Shown: piece by piece, positions 12,198-24,538 of the stretch
Position numbering within the stretch: the stretch's first letter is position 1
How the letters are laid out: each line of letters opens with the position of its first letter
NCBI GenBank assembly: GCA_013397115.1
Contig: VWZW01001380.1
Span: 379,167-443,166, forward strand
DNA: 64,000 nucleotides
DNA from: Edolisoma coerulescens
Taxonomy: Eukaryota > Chordata > Aves > Passeriformes > Campephagidae
Direction of reading: 5' to 3'
The notes under the pieces: generated by a model
Told to the model about the DNA's origin: nothing
The model's input: the letters and a program-made list of their open reading frames with translations, nothing else
Database searches by the model: none
Program-made: the position numbers and the translations under genes

Positions 12198-14170
12198 AAT
12201 TGCACCACGCTCTGTAACTATCTCCATTTGAGGGCAATTAGGTCATTTGGGTTTGGACACCTCACTGCACAGATTTCTGAATGTGTCTGGTCTAGTAACA
12301 GTTCTGCTGGAGCCAGGATCCACCATCCCCACGCATTTCCCAGATCCTGCTGCCCTTTCAGCAAGCAAGCTTCTTCTATGGCTGTTTAACTCCCTAAGTG
12401 AAACTAGCAGTTCTGCAAGTTAAAGAAACTAATAAACTTTGGTTTCCTACGTATTTACCGCTCCTCATTGCCTTTAGTGTCTGAGGATGAAGTTTCAGTA
12501 GAAGTATTTGACATAATTAGTCATTTATATGGACTTTTCCCCCTCTCCTGAATTGATTTTCCACAGTGTAGGCCCCTGCCTTAAGACTAATTGAAAAATC
12601 TCTTGGAACCTGTAGGAACTTACTGACCTTTGAGACCTTTGAGATTTTGTCAAGTTTAGATAAAATCAGCAAATAAGTTAAAAAGTCTTCATCAGGGAAC
12701 ACTCAGATGGACATGGACATCATACTTTTGTAACCCTTTGGTCCCACAGGAAAATAGACAGTGGAAAACATGGCACTAATTCCCAGTGTGCCACCTCATC
12801 CTGGCACAAACCCTCCACCAGACTGGGAAAAGATGCCCACAGACACTGGTGACAGTCCTCCCTGACCTCCAAGAGTCCTTTATACGGCTTCTTTCACAGT
12901 GCTGGTGTGTAACTGAACTGCTCCCACTAGGAATGGCACTACTATGAATTGTTTTCATTTGACTAAATTAGCACATTTCCCACCATTGTTTCAAAATACC
13001 CGAAAGCAGAACTGGAGTCCCCTTTCCCTTCTTGCATACTCAACACTGTTTCACTTGCTGTGTTCTTTATCCTCCACAGATTCCCCTAAACTCTTGTGCT
13101 GAGATTGAACGATGCTGAGTAAGAAGCTGTTATTTGCTTTTGCCTTTCTCTGAAGCTACTGGATAATTTTTGAACCTCAGAGATTAGCATTACCCTTCCC
13201 AAAGGATTCCAGACCATTAACAGACATATATTAAAAAAAACCCCAAACCCAAAAGTGTTTAAAACACCTTAGTATGTGCCAAGTAGACTGGAGCAAGCTT
13301 CTAATGATAATTCAGTGCTGTCCAAAAACCAGTAATGGATCCACAAGATTTTTCTTGCAGATGGGTGACAAGAACAAAATGAAATTTCAAATGCTGGTGA
13401 GAATTTGCCTTGACATCAGCAAGGCCAAGGACCAGCAGATTTACAGTGTGGAGCAAACTCACTCTAAGCTATTCTGAAAACAAACAGTTGATTTTAACTG
13501 GTAACTTTGAAGAACTTTAGCCTTAGCTGAAGATATCTATAATCCATGTATAAAGCTCACTAGTGAGCAGGTATTAAACACCACCAACCACAAAGAGTCC
13601 CCTCTCTACATGGTATCCAGCTCCTTCCTCCCTTCTTCTGAAGTGTTCTGCAAAGAACAGCAGTGCTGCAATGAATAATTCTTCTCCTGGCAATGAATAC
13701 ATAATTAGATAATAAATGCATCTCAATCTTTGAGAGTAGAGTTGCCATCCACTCTGTATAATGAAGGCTGGAAAGAAGCTGATTCACCTGTCACTGTCTA
13801 CGTTCCCAATTACTTAAGTTTGTTAAAGAAAAAAAAAAACCAGCCAGAAATGCAGCAATCTCTTCAGACAATGTCTGTGCCACTTGCTCCTGTGCTGCCT
13901 ATCCCAGGGCTCGGAAGCAAGTGCCTCTTTCCCACCCCTCACCTAAGTTACTGCTTGGTGACAGGAGAGAACACAACTCCTGTCATCGCACCAGAGCTGA
14001 TGAAGTGTTAAAGCGACCGCGAGCGCTTGGGGCTGCTGTGGAGGCTGCACAGGGAGAGGAACCAGTCCCAGGGCAGAGCCAAACCCACACCTGCCAAAAG
14101 CCTCCCAGAAATGGGTGGTGCAAACTCGAGTCAGACCCTGGGGCTTGTTGGTCCTCCTGGTTTTAGACCC

Positions 14171-14400
14171 CGATCATAGAGAAATTCTCACGCGCCGAAA
14201 GTCATGAATACCAATGGTGTCCCCGAAGCCAAGGGAGCTTTTCACGCGAATAGATTTTAAAAGAAATGCAAGGATTTACAGGATTAGGGCCTGAAATTCT
14301 TGGCTTTATGTCTTTCAATAGAGTTGTACAGTGCCAGTTACACTTAAGAAATGCTATCCCTTTAAGAGACCAAATGTTGCCAAATGCCAAGAACTTTGCT
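14171..14400. promoter_or_regulatory. Candidate conserved non-coding element
   Basis: A block with retained CpGs (CACGCGCCGAAAG near 14190, TTCACGCGAATAG near 14243) inside otherwise AT-rich, non-repetitive sequence. CpG retention outside an island, with no microsatellites and no transposon match, is the pattern expected of constrained regulatory DNA. No particular function can be read from it. Confidence 0.25.
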
Positions 14401-17400
14401 GGAGATGAGATTTGGGGTCTTCTTACTTGGCTAACCTGATGAAAGAGGATTAAGCTCCAAATGAGCCAGATTGCAAATTGAGGCTATAAAGGTCAATGAT
14501 CATTATTTTCTGGTTGCTGAAAACAGGTGTTTACTCCTCTGGCCTTGATAATTTTTAACAATTATTGATATCTTGGTCCAGACCTAATATATAAAAAATG
14601 CTTTTTCCTACATTCAGTTTATAGTACCAGACTTTAGATTTTAGACATAGCTTTCAAGGAGAGCAGCAGTGTCTAATTGTTTCTGAGCACACTGTGTTCA
14701 GCCATATAATAGTTCAAGTCCACATCTCTGGGATACTGGATAAATGATATCAAAAGTGCACCAAGAGACACAAATATCAATAATGAATTGAATAAATAAA
14801 CCTCATTTCCCCCCACCAACAGGCCTAGTTTGGAAATATCCCAATGAATAACTCTTTGACCTCCCACCCTAAGTGTCACCTCTGCATCTTTTCCTCAATT
14901 ACCCCTGTGCCACCCCGTGAAGGGATTTTGCATCCAGGCCAGGTACAGGATTCAGCAAACAACTGTGGAGTCATCTCCAAGCCTTTCTTGTTTCTTTCTA
15001 TGTGAAAGAGATGGCAACCATGTCATCAGTAATTACTCTGTTCATCCTGGATTAAGAAAATTAAAAACTGGTAAAATTTAATTGGAAAGGAAAAGCCAGT
15101 ATAAATCGGCGCTCACTTGCAGAATTGCTTATTTTGGTCAGGCGTAGAAAGATTAATGATGTCTCCCTTTCTTACACTGTAATAGAAGTGTTTTTTTGGG
15201 CCTCAAATTTCTGGCAAGCAGATCCAAGGCAGGGGGAGAGAGGGGCATGTGAGAGTGTAGAAGGCACACAAGGTGCAGACTCTAGGAGTTAGGAAATGGG
15301 AGTTACAGAGCAAGATGGCCTATTTTTTGTACTCTTTAATGTGAGGCCTGTTTTTTTTAAACCTCTCAGCAGGAATAGCGAAGTTTTCCAAGTCATCACC
15401 TAGCAACAAAACCCAGAAAAACATTTGCAAAGCAGTTTTGCATCACTGCCATCCTTGGAAGAACTAACTTGTTGAAGGCTGAATTTGCTATGGAGAGGGA
15501 TTGAATGCTCTGTTCTTATTCAGAGTGCTGAGACGTGCAGTCCTCTTTCACTGAGAACAGAAATTCATTAATGCACATACACACACATTAAGTGTTGCTT
15601 TGGAGGTGTTCTCAGAGTTTTGGGACCACAGGGGTGTGGTTTCAACTGAAAACTGTGAAAACAAATTGAAACAATTTCTTCTTTTATGGGACATCATTCT
15701 GCATTACAGATTGTGTTTACACACACTTTCTGTAACAGGATCAATATTTAATCTCAAAATCTATTCTTAAGAGCATTTAATTTCAAATTAAAGTAATTTT
15801 GATGAGTAAAACCCCACTTCTGTAGCAGATCATCTTTGCTAGATCTGAAGTCATGGTCAGCAGCCTGGCTTAATACACTATGTATTTTATGAAATAAATA
15901 ATTTCCATCAGCACATTTACAAAAAAATAACCCCATGTATTTGTTGAAAAATCATCTTTTTCTGGTAAGATTCCTCTTTTTCCCTTCCCACTGAACACAA
16001 GGGCTTTTCATGACGCTGAGGTTTTTAACCGCAAAGTCCTGCGGGAGCAGGACCCTACAGGAGCTGCTACAAAGGCTGTGCCCACACAGTGCAAACCTGA
16101 GCTGAGACATCCTCCAGTGTGCTCAGAGCACCCTTCCAGCCATTTCCTCTCAGCCTGCAGAGACACCAGCTCAGAGCCCATTAACAATATGACCATGCCA
16201 GTGCAGTGTTAGGTGGTGTGAGTGAGCCCAGGCTCACCAGCCCAGTTGCACCTCTGTGCTGAGTGGTGCTTCTGGTTTTCACTCGCACCACCTCTAAAGT
16301 TTCTATACCATGTTGCTCTGCCCGGTGTAAGCAAATAATGAATTTATTTTTCCATATTTAATGGGCAGAAAGGGTATAGATATTATTGGACCAGGAAAAA
16401 ACCCCTAATACTGAAGTTACTCAGGGATATTACTTACATTTACACATTATCTTCCCTTATTAGAGTAGTGGTTGGAATACTGCTAATGGGCCAGGTCTAG
16501 GGCTACCATGTATATGGAGTGCAGAGCTGAACAGAATAGTCACAATTAATTCAGTATGGCTTTTAACCTCAAAATCTTCCCATTTCAAGTTGTAGATACA
16601 CTTTTGAGAGGCATTAGTTGTTCTCCTGAATCACTTTAGACCAGGGTCTGCAGAAAGAAGAATTTACTAGAGGATATGGATTTCACCTCAGTGGTTACAC
16701 ATAATCACTGTGCAGCTTTGCATATGGTCTTATTGCAGGACTGGTTACATCCCTTATCACTGTGGGAGTTTTACACAGCTTCCAAATATTTCCTGGGATG
16801 TTTTTGGCCGTTACTGCCTTGCTGCTTTTCCAGCTTTCACCAGAGGGTGAAAAACATTTGGAATTCTGCAGGACTTCCAGTGAACAACTCACTCATGAGC
16901 ATTCCTATTTTATAGGGAAATGTTTGCCAAGACAGAGCCTGTCCTTTCTTTTCTTTGCTGCTAAATAAACGGTTAAATGCTGAGCTCTTAAAATCTTCCC
17001 AAAGTGTTCTCAGGCCTTGGGGAACAAGGATGTAATCTCAGGTTTGTGACCCACCCCGTGGGGGTTAAGTGCTGCTGCACAGTTGGTTCAGAGGAGCCGC
17101 TGCTCCTTTGCTCCCAGCTTTGTGCACCGCAGTCACAGGGGGTGTCGCGCACGGAAACCTGGAGCAGCAGAGGGAAGGATCAGGCCCTGCAGCCCTCTGT
17201 CTGTCCTTCTGCTTTGTCAGCCCTGCTTCCTTGCACAGCCAATGCCCGAACTTGCAAGCATAAGAGGGAGGACTGACCCTTCGAGTCCTCATTTCTCTCA
17301 TTTGATCTCAGCAAACCTTTCATCCTGTCACCGCTTCCTCTTGTGTTGTGTCTCATCTTTTTAACATCTCTGTGTAACCTCGACTTAGTCCCCATTCACA

Positions 17401-17689
17401 AGGCGAGCGAGGGCAAACGCAATCTATAGAGGGGTTGCTTTCCCCTCCCGAATCATCTTCAGCTTTACCCCTCTCTGTTCCTCTTGCTCTGATTTTTCAC
17501 CTTCATTTTTCTTCCAAACTGTCACCAGGTGGACAGTGGTTGTTAGGCTGGGATGGGAAGATGGGCCTGTCTCAAAAATCAGCATTTCTGTGGAACATAC
17601 ACTGCTGTTATTCACAGGCTGCTGGATGAGTTGCCCTGTTGATAGTCCCTCACCAGGACCAGGTGAAAGACAAGACAACAACACATGAC
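14401..17689. other. Unique non-coding sequence with one further candidate block
   Basis: No gene is recognised. Around 15030-15185 lies a block rich in AATTTAATT-like words with preserved CpGs (ATCGGCGCTC near 15107, AGGCGTAG near 15141), which again looks like possible conserved regulatory DNA. The remainder is featureless unique sequence. Confidence 0.5.
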
Positions 17690-17695
17690 AAGTCT

Positions 17696-17709
17696 CACGT
17701 GTACACGTG
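17696..17709. promoter_or_regulatory. 14-bp perfect palindrome made of two CACGTG E-boxes
   Basis: The sequence CACGTGTACACGTG equals its own reverse complement and contains two canonical E-boxes (17696-17701 and 17704-17709) separated by two bases. CACGTG is bound by bHLH and bHLH-ZIP factors such as USF, MYC/MAX, CLOCK/BMAL1 and MITF/TFE. The 2-bp gap is shorter than the 6-7 bp spacing known for tandem circadian E-boxes, so a specific factor cannot be assigned. It sits in a 140-bp patch with another palindromic E-box and homeodomain sites. Confidence 0.4.
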
Positions 17710-17751
17710 CACTTTCTGTGCTTTCTACCTGATATCAATTTAAGATCAGAA

Positions 17752-17829
17752 GTCAGCTGACGTATTAATTAAATTAAGGTTAAGTTTTAACATTAATAGA
17801 ATTAATACAGCATATGTGGCCTTCAGGCA
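17752..17829. promoter_or_regulatory. E-box palindrome followed by TAAT-rich cluster
   Basis: GTCAGCTGAC at 17752-17761 is a perfect 10-bp palindrome centred on the E-box CAGCTG. The following bases complete a CRE-like half site, TGACGTA. Immediately after come ATTAATTAAATTAA (17764-17777) and further ATTAAT words to about 17807, which are classic homeodomain cores. Together with the double E-box 43 bp upstream this resembles a compact enhancer, but only by motif content. Confidence 0.35.
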
Positions 17830-18224
17830 GCACTGTGTCTGCAGCATGATGCTGCACCCAGAGGAGCACATTTCAGAGAGGCCAGAGTTGTCTAACAATT
17901 ACAGTAAGGGCCTGGGCCTGGCTACTATTACTTTTCTTTAATGTCTTCTTGCAAAATAGGGATTAGGTTTTCCTGTGATATTCTTCAGATTCCTACGGAG
18001 TGGAATTCTATTCAGAAAGATCATCACAAAGCAGAATTTTGTGAGCTGGGAGCTGTGGTGGAGACAACTGTACATGCCAGGCAGAATTCATATCTTCAAT
18101 TCCCGTCCAAATCACAATGAAAAACTCTTGCCATTGTTTCAGCAGGTGCATGTGGGGTGCTGCTCTGTGCAAGCTGCTGCCCAGGTCAGCTGCAGCTCTG
18201 GGCCCGTTTGCCTGCTTTAGTCTC

Positions 18225-18480
18225 TACGCATTGCTTCATACTAATAAATTCTCATTTTCTTGTATATTAATATATTCAGAATGACAATTGACATAGCTGC
18301 CAGCTGCTTCATATTGAGGCAGAACCACAAGCAGCAGCATTTTAGGGCCATATTAACAGCTTATTATAATAAAGATGCTATCTTGGAGCCCTCATTAATG
18401 TCAGTATTGCAGCTGTACATACTGCAAGTAGATGCATCATCATGATATAAAGTGTGTGTACAGCAGATGGAAACAAGGTG
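18225..18480. promoter_or_regulatory. Candidate conserved non-coding element
   Basis: A 250-bp non-repetitive AT-rich block with many factor-site words: ATATTAATATATTC near 18265, CAGCTGCTTC near 18300, CATTAATGTC near 18393, and ATGCATCATCATG near 18430. Its texture closely resembles ultraconserved enhancers of developmental genes. No function is assigned, and a cross-species alignment would settle it. Confidence 0.35.
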
Positions 18481-19689
18481 AAATCAAAGCTGTAATCTTA
18501 AACATGTAGTCTACTGCTCAGTGAAGCCAACAGAATTCTTGAAATATCTGTGGCCAAAAGAGCTGAATAGAAGCATTTTAAGAAAAGTTTATGAAGAACA
18601 CACAAACTATAGGTCACACGTGATCATTACTAGACTGAAAGAGAGAAGTGCTAAATAAACATGTAGAAAAAGGCAGGAATTATCTGCAGCTGTGTCTGTT
18701 CTGCATGTGTGAAACAGGAGTAAGACGCCACTTTCTAATAGGATGCTGGCATTGGACTAGAAATAAGGATGGGACATGGCACCTACCAAAAATAGACACT
18801 TTTGCAACAAGAGTGTGTGTGACACACCATGGTGAGTGTGTACAGAGCTGGTTGAGAAGTGCCACGTTAAACTTAGTCCAACATTAGAGAACAGTGGAGA
18901 GAGACAAAGAGACAAGCAGCACACTGAGCTATTGCTCCATCAGTGCCCTGACACTTACGGAGTCACCTTTCCCAAGGTCTTCTCCAAGATGAGGGCCCTG
19001 TGATCCAGATTGCTGAACAATGGACATTATGTTGAGCCTCCTTCTTCCACTCTTTTTGTTGGAATTTGTTTTCAAAACTCACTACTAAGTAACATCTCTG
19101 GAATATTAGTCTCACCAGGAAATTTAGTTCAAATTGACTCATAATTTCAATTATTGCTGGTGAGGAATGAGTGATGTCCAGGTCTGACTAAATGAAATTA
19201 TTCTAGGAAACCAAACTGTACAGAGGTTAGTTCAAGAGCAATCCCAGAAAAGTAATGCAACAGTTTGTTTGGTATTTTAATAACAGATAATTAGTGCCAA
19301 GGGCATAATTCATACCAGTGTATGTATTAGTCTATTTTCAACACAGGCAAAGAGGTGGAAAACCTGTCTGGGAGATATTTTTGGGGTTTAAAGGGGAGGG
19401 TAGAAGGATTATGGGGCAGGCTCACAAAGTTTGCTAATGAAATTATTAATGAATTTTTCAACTGTAAGTGAAATTTTCAGTTAAAACTTCTGTTAAGAGG
19501 AATCACATATATATCTTCTACAGCTTGAAACCGTCTTTGTGATGGGTTCAAATTTTAAGAACAATGAGCATGTTCAATGAGCAGGATATCTTTAGCAAGA
19601 TTCATGGAAAAAAATGTGGAAGTATCCCCCCATGGTCTGAACTGAAGAGTTATTTCTTCTTTTAAATATTAATTTAAAGATTTTTACCA
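18481..19689. other. Unique non-coding sequence, no gene recognised
   Basis: Nothing is recognised. The sequence is AT-rich near 19420-19520 (repeated ATTAATGAATTT words). A short CAATGAGCA direct repeat occurs near 19563-19585. Confidence 0.5.
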
Positions 19690-20262
19690 ACAACCTGGGT
19701 CATGTGATATACAATTCTTACTGATAAGGTTTCAGCAGACATCACCAAGATTGGTTACTAATACAGAGTGAGCCGAATCTCCTGGTCAAACAATTGTGAT
19801 TCAGTGTGGCTGCATTTAATACAGCCAAATGCAAGGTGATACATCTGGGAACCTGGAGGGCAGATTACAGCTGTAAGATGGAAGATTCTGTCTTGGAAAA
19901 ACGTGACCCTGAGTGAGACCGAAAAAGTCAGTGGAGATAACAGCTTCAACATGAGCTCTCAATGCAAAGCTGCAGCTCAAAGGGCAGGTGTGTCCTCCTA
20001 GGGTGTGAGAAGGGAGGTATCAAGTTAGAGCTGGGGAAGTGATCCTGCCTCAGTGGGGAGCTACTCTGAGATCACAGCAGCAAAAGCATGTCTAGTTTGG
20101 AGGTCCAAACTTGTGTATCTGGAAACAGGGGAAAGAGTTCAGATGGGAATCACACGAATGATACAGGAGCTGGAGAACCAGACCTGTGGGGGAAGAGCTA
20201 TGGAGCTCGGTACATTCAGGTGCTTGAGGAGGAGCTTGGGACGAGACTTGGTCAATACAAAT
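19690..20262 (+). mobile_element. Ancient CR1/L3-like LINE relic, 5'-truncated and decayed
   Basis: In plus orientation this stretch follows the order of words in the 3' half of an old CR1/L3-type ORF2. Near 19697 CTGGGTCATGTGATATACAA reads LGHVIY, and a frame near 19824-19850 gives AKCKVIHLG, matching the 'KCKVMHLG'-like signature downstream of the reverse-transcriptase palm. 'ACATGAGCTC' follows near 19949, and 'GGAGCTCGGTACATTCAGG' near 20202-20221 resembles the 'RELGLFSL' coding segment. Stop codons and frame changes are frequent, so it is inactive. Divergence is far greater than in the CR1 at 42 kb, implying an old insertion. The 3' end is not clear, and no terminal 8-bp units are visible. 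Confidence 0.65.
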
Positions 20263-23200
20263 GTTAAATGAAGAGGTTCTCAGAGGGAGCAGGCAATTTC
20301 TGCCCCCAGAATTCATTTTAGCAATAAGTGTTGCCATACAGCACAGCAGAGCCTTCTGGGTTGGCAGGGAAGACAGTGCTACCAGCACCTTCTGGGAAGG
20401 CATTTCACCTGATAAAATTTCACACTGGCACATGCTGTCAGTTTTATCTGGGCTCCACATAACAGCACAATTATTTTGTTTTGCTACAGAGAAAGATCAT
20501 CAAAAGAGAGAGAGTACCACACTGCTATACCCAAACTTTTATCATCTGGCCTTTAATTGACTGCTAAGGAGGCCAGGTCTCTGGAATAGAATGCTCTCAG
20601 CTGTAGAAGAATTATTATTTTATATTTTTAGTATTTTTATTAGTATTATAATTCAGTGATCTGGTCTGTCCTTAGTTATATGTGTATATATAACTATGTC
20701 AATACAGTAACATATATCAGCTAAAGGGAAATTATCCTAGCGGTGCAAATCTCCTTGTAATTGTCCTAGACCTGCACATATGGGTGGTGTGGGGGGATAT
20801 TCCATTGATTTCCAACAGGAAAATGGGCTGTGAAGACCATGCTGCTATCAGTTTCCTTCCCCTCTCAACTATCTCAATCAACAGAAATCCAAAGCTTTAA
20901 ATTCAGAAATTACCCTGCTTTATAAGAAGATGCTGAGCTAACTCAGTTTCCCAACTGTCTCTGCGAGGATCTACTTTCATTTCTGGAGAAGTCAGAGTGG
21001 TTCAGGGGACATTTGGGGTAGTTCATGTGAATTCCTTACAGAAAGCCACAGAAGCATGTGCTGCACATAGCAGTCACTGTTTGAGTTTCTGCTAAGTGAT
21101 GCTCCCAGTCCTGCTGAATGATGTGCAGCTAATCCCCAAATACCTGCGCTGGTGTGGATAACCCCACCCACTAACTGCCTGAAAAAAAGATATCCCATGT
21201 CAGGTGTTCCTCCTGTAGTAATACCTGGCAGCAAACATAACCCACCCAGACATTGTTTCCTGACAAGCTATACATGATGTGTCATGTTGCAATGTGAGGG
21301 AAGAGACATTTTTCCATGTTTACCACCCACTGTTAAACTTGCATAAAGAAATGCTGTCTCCTGAGTTTTCTTGGCAGAGAGAAGCTCTTCAGACCTTTCA
21401 GTCCTTAGGCTGTCCAAACATTTAAGGAAAGCTGGTGACTGCTCCCTTAGAAAAACAGGTTGGAGGCTTTTAAAACAACCCTCCCACATAAAAATGTTTT
21501 TCCTCAAGTTCTAGGAGTTGAAGGGATTCCTTCCTGCCCCCTCATTAAGGACTGTTTTCATTGCCTGTGTGAGGGGCAGCACCGATGGTTTGGAGTGAAT
21601 TCTCCAACGCAAGCACCCTCCAGCTCCCCAGCATCCAGGCTTTGCTGGTACAAACATGAGGTCCAAGCCCACTGTCCCTCTCACAACTTCCTGACAGAAT
21701 TCAGCAGATCAGTCTCTACACTTCCATTTCTGAGACTGGGACATTTTGGATACTTGAAAATTACATCAGCTGGAGGTGCTGAGCTGCATTCACCCAGCGA
21801 CTGTTGCCACACTGGTGCCTCACAAAATTGCTGCAATTTTGCAGACTGGCTCACTCAGCAAGAGTTAACCAGCTTTTTGTGAAAACCCTGCAAGGATCAC
21901 TGAAGATGTTCATAAATTCCTGTTGACTTCAGATTAAAGAAAATGAATGCTTGGGTTTGGAAACTGAATTGCTTTTCTCTGTTTTAACTCAGTGGCAAAG
22001 GCAGAATGAAGACAGCTGAAATGCCAAAGTTTTGGTGGGCACAGCCTCAATTTTTGTTTAGCTGAAATCAAGAACAGAGCTGAAATCAAAGGCAAAGCAA
22101 TGTTTGACTGCTCTGAGGAGAATTGCTGATTGCATATCTCAGGTACATTGCTGAAGAGTCCTGTTCTGTTCTGATGGCATCAACAGAAGGCTCTTGGGAT
22201 CCCTACAGTTACACCTACCTGCTTTCCTGGGAAGAGAACTTGGGGTGCTCAGGGAGGCTTGGGTAAAGTCAAGGCCCAACAGGAGATTGCATATAAGAAA
22301 TATAGAATATTATAAAGGAAATATCTTCAATTTTTTTATCTCCTCTGTCTGCTGCCAAGGAACCTCAGACCAAGCTACACAGGAACCTTCTTTGGATCTA
22401 TTTCTTGTAATAATCCTAATTGCAGCTCAGTTGGTGTGTGCAAAAATCCTTCTCCCCATTTAGCAAAATGAAAGGTTCCATCAGAGAGAGCACATCTGCA
22501 TGTGCTAAAAATGGAAATGCAAGAGCAATGCAAAATCTATTAAACAAATATTATATTTTGGGGGGAGAGGGGCAGGAATCCAGAAGTGCCAGGGCTGAAC
22601 CACATAAAAATGAAGCAAGATGAAAGCCTGCATCAGAAGTTTTCCTTGCCAAAGAGGTGTGCACAATAGTTGAAAGTACATATTATGCTGCATTGCTGTA
22701 CTGTAGATCTGGCATTATAAAAAGTGTCCTTTAACTATGTGGTCTGAAAGAAGACACACATGGTTCAGGCTTGCACTAATATGGAAATGTAAAAGGCCCA
22801 TGTAAGTCCAATGAGAGGCTCTGGGGAAAAGATGGAAAGAAAAATGAAAGCCGTATTTCACTCAATCCCTTTCCTATCAGTCATCCTTGGAGCTGTCAGT
22901 CAGTTCCTCCAGCTGTGTATGACTGACGTGTACAATGGGCAGGGCTTTCAGAGCAGTAATTTTGGAAGTCCCCCAAACCATCCGGCCTTCCAAACATTAC
23001 ATAAATTCTGCAAGAGAAAAGCTGGATACAAGTGAGGCAACTTGAGCTGCACCTTGACACCAAGAGCCATCCCTCTCCAAGCTTGCAGGCTGCTATTCCA
23101 CGTTCACATGTTGCCAGATGTAGGGAAAATCCTCTTGCTGCTGCATTACTTACAGCTCTGTTAGTGGTGCTACTATCCTCAGTGTAAATTAAATTGATTT

Positions 23201-24399
23201 CTGAACTTCTGAACTGATCTGCACTGGAAAAATTGCTTATCTTTAAAAGACATAGAAAGTCCTGTTTCTGCAGAGAGAAGAAACCCTTAGAGAAAAGGAG
23301 ACTGGAAACTTCAGAATTCCAGTACCTTGATTCCCAATGAGTTAAAATATTTAGAAAACAACAATAACCACTATTATCCCTTAATTGCATATATAGCAAT
23401 GCTCATGATAATATTCTTAGTATTTTTCCTGTTAGTTCTTTTCAAATGGAAACTGCCAGAACCTACTGAAGTCTTTAGGGGCCACCTTTGCCTTTCACAA
23501 TCCTCAGCTGTCTGGCCATACCAAGCACCATGTCCCATATCAGCAAGAATAAGATTTGTAGCTGATAAAAATCAGGTTCTGTAAGAGCTCAAGATACCAT
23601 TCAGCATGAAATGTTTAAAGAGTTGAACTGCTACATGCATGTAACTCAGTATATCAGAGGCACATCATGCAGCTTGATCTGTCACGTATTTTGGATACCT
23701 TCATTTACTCTGCAGTTCATTCAAAAAGTGTGGTTGCCTTAGAAACCACAAAAGTGCAGAATAATTCTAAGATAAACCCAACTGATAGAATCACTCAGCA
23801 GTGGCTCAGAGGTACACAGCCTTTCCATACATTCAAAAAGACATATTGCATTAAAAGCAGGAGAGAAGGATCATTTCCTCGTTAAAAAATAGGGGTAGAG
23901 AGAAGTTGCTGATTACTCAATAGAGGATGACAGATCCTGGGATCGTGTTACGTGTTCAGGCAGCCTTAGCCTGGGAAATGCCCCTGGTCATCAGGGTAAT
24001 CCTGTGGGAAAGGAGGAGGCTGCAGAGGATGGGGAGAGCTCAGTCAGAGCAGGAGTCGCCTTCTGGGCTATAATTGCCCTGCAGCTCTGGGAGGATGGAG
24101 AAAAGCAATATGCATGTCTCCATTTCCAGATGTTCCCTACAGAACAGGGTCCCTCTGCCTGCTTCTCCTGGAGGCATTTCCCCATCCCTGTGAAGTGTTT
24201 CAGTTAGGAAGCTAAATCTGCTCCCCTTCCCTGCTCCCCCTTTTCTCAATGCTGAAAGGCTGAAACTTGTCTGCACCAAGGTGATGATTTCCTATCTGAA
24301 GGACATAAAGTGAGCTCCCGAATGGAATGTGATCTCTTCCAGCTAGTAAAAGTTTTATAACCAAGGACAAAAAAACCTCTATAAAAATAAAATAAAATC
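20263..24399. other. Unique non-coding sequence, no gene recognised
   Basis: No exon or repeat family is recognised. Noted items are an AT-rich patch at 20605-20720, an 11-bp direct repeat GCTGAAATCAA at 22061-22071 and 22079-22089, and a hairpin with 8-bp arms at 22895-22902 and 22920-22927. A 20935-20990 segment (CTCAGTTTCCCAACTGTCTC) vaguely resembles minus-strand MIR but is too short to call. Confidence 0.5.
22895..22927. repeat. Perfect inverted repeat, 8-bp arms, 17-nt loop
   Basis: GTCAGTCA (22895-22902) pairs exactly with TGACTGAC (22920-22927). The loop carries an E-box CAGCTG. No transcript or terminator context is apparent. Confidence 0.65.
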
Positions 24400-24401
24400 A
24401 A

Positions 24402-24462
24402 ATCAGGCACCTCAGCTGGTGTAAATCAGCACTGCCTAACTCCAGTGGAGCTTGCCTTAGGC
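24402..24462. repeat. Fragment of palindromic amniote repeat
   Basis: CACCTCAGCTGGTGTAAATC (near 24407) followed by AACTCCAGTGGAGCTTGCC reads as one arm and the centre of a well-known palindrome-type repeat found across birds, turtles and crocodilians, whose arms contain a 'CTCAGCTGGTGTAAATC' word and whose centre contains 'CTCCAnTGnAG'. I recall the motif but cannot name the family with certainty. The second arm is lost or diverged beyond recognition. Confidence 0.5.
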
Positions 24463-24538
24463 AGGGGTGGAAATTTTGAGGCATTTCCAGTACATGGATG
24501 GCAGGTTTATTGGAAGACATTAAAATTCAAGCCTTATT

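Larger units (their letters stand above)
8760..14165. other. Unique non-coding sequence, no gene recognised
   Basis: No coding exon or transposon is recognised over this 5.4 kb. It holds a G/T/C homopolymer cluster at 11900-11940, a small perfect hairpin at 12173-12197, a duplicated GACCTTTGA word near 12625, and an A/C-rich run at 13231-13255. Reading frames are short and unconvincing. Confidence 0.55.

Noticed and set aside
13345..13395. Exon-like arrangement: TTTTTCTTGCAG followed by an open frame and CTG|GTGAG.
   Set aside because: The would-be exon is only about 38 bases, no protein family is recognised, and AG/GT pairs of this quality are common by chance. RNA-seq would be needed.
20935..20990. 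Possible minus-strand MIR (ACTCAGTTTCCCAACTG).
   Set aside because: Only one short word matches and the neighbouring core segments are absent.
23327..23584. Frame with a strongly hydrophobic transmembrane-like segment.
   Set aside because: AT-rich DNA often encodes Ile/Leu/Phe runs; there is no homologue, splice context or conservation evidence.
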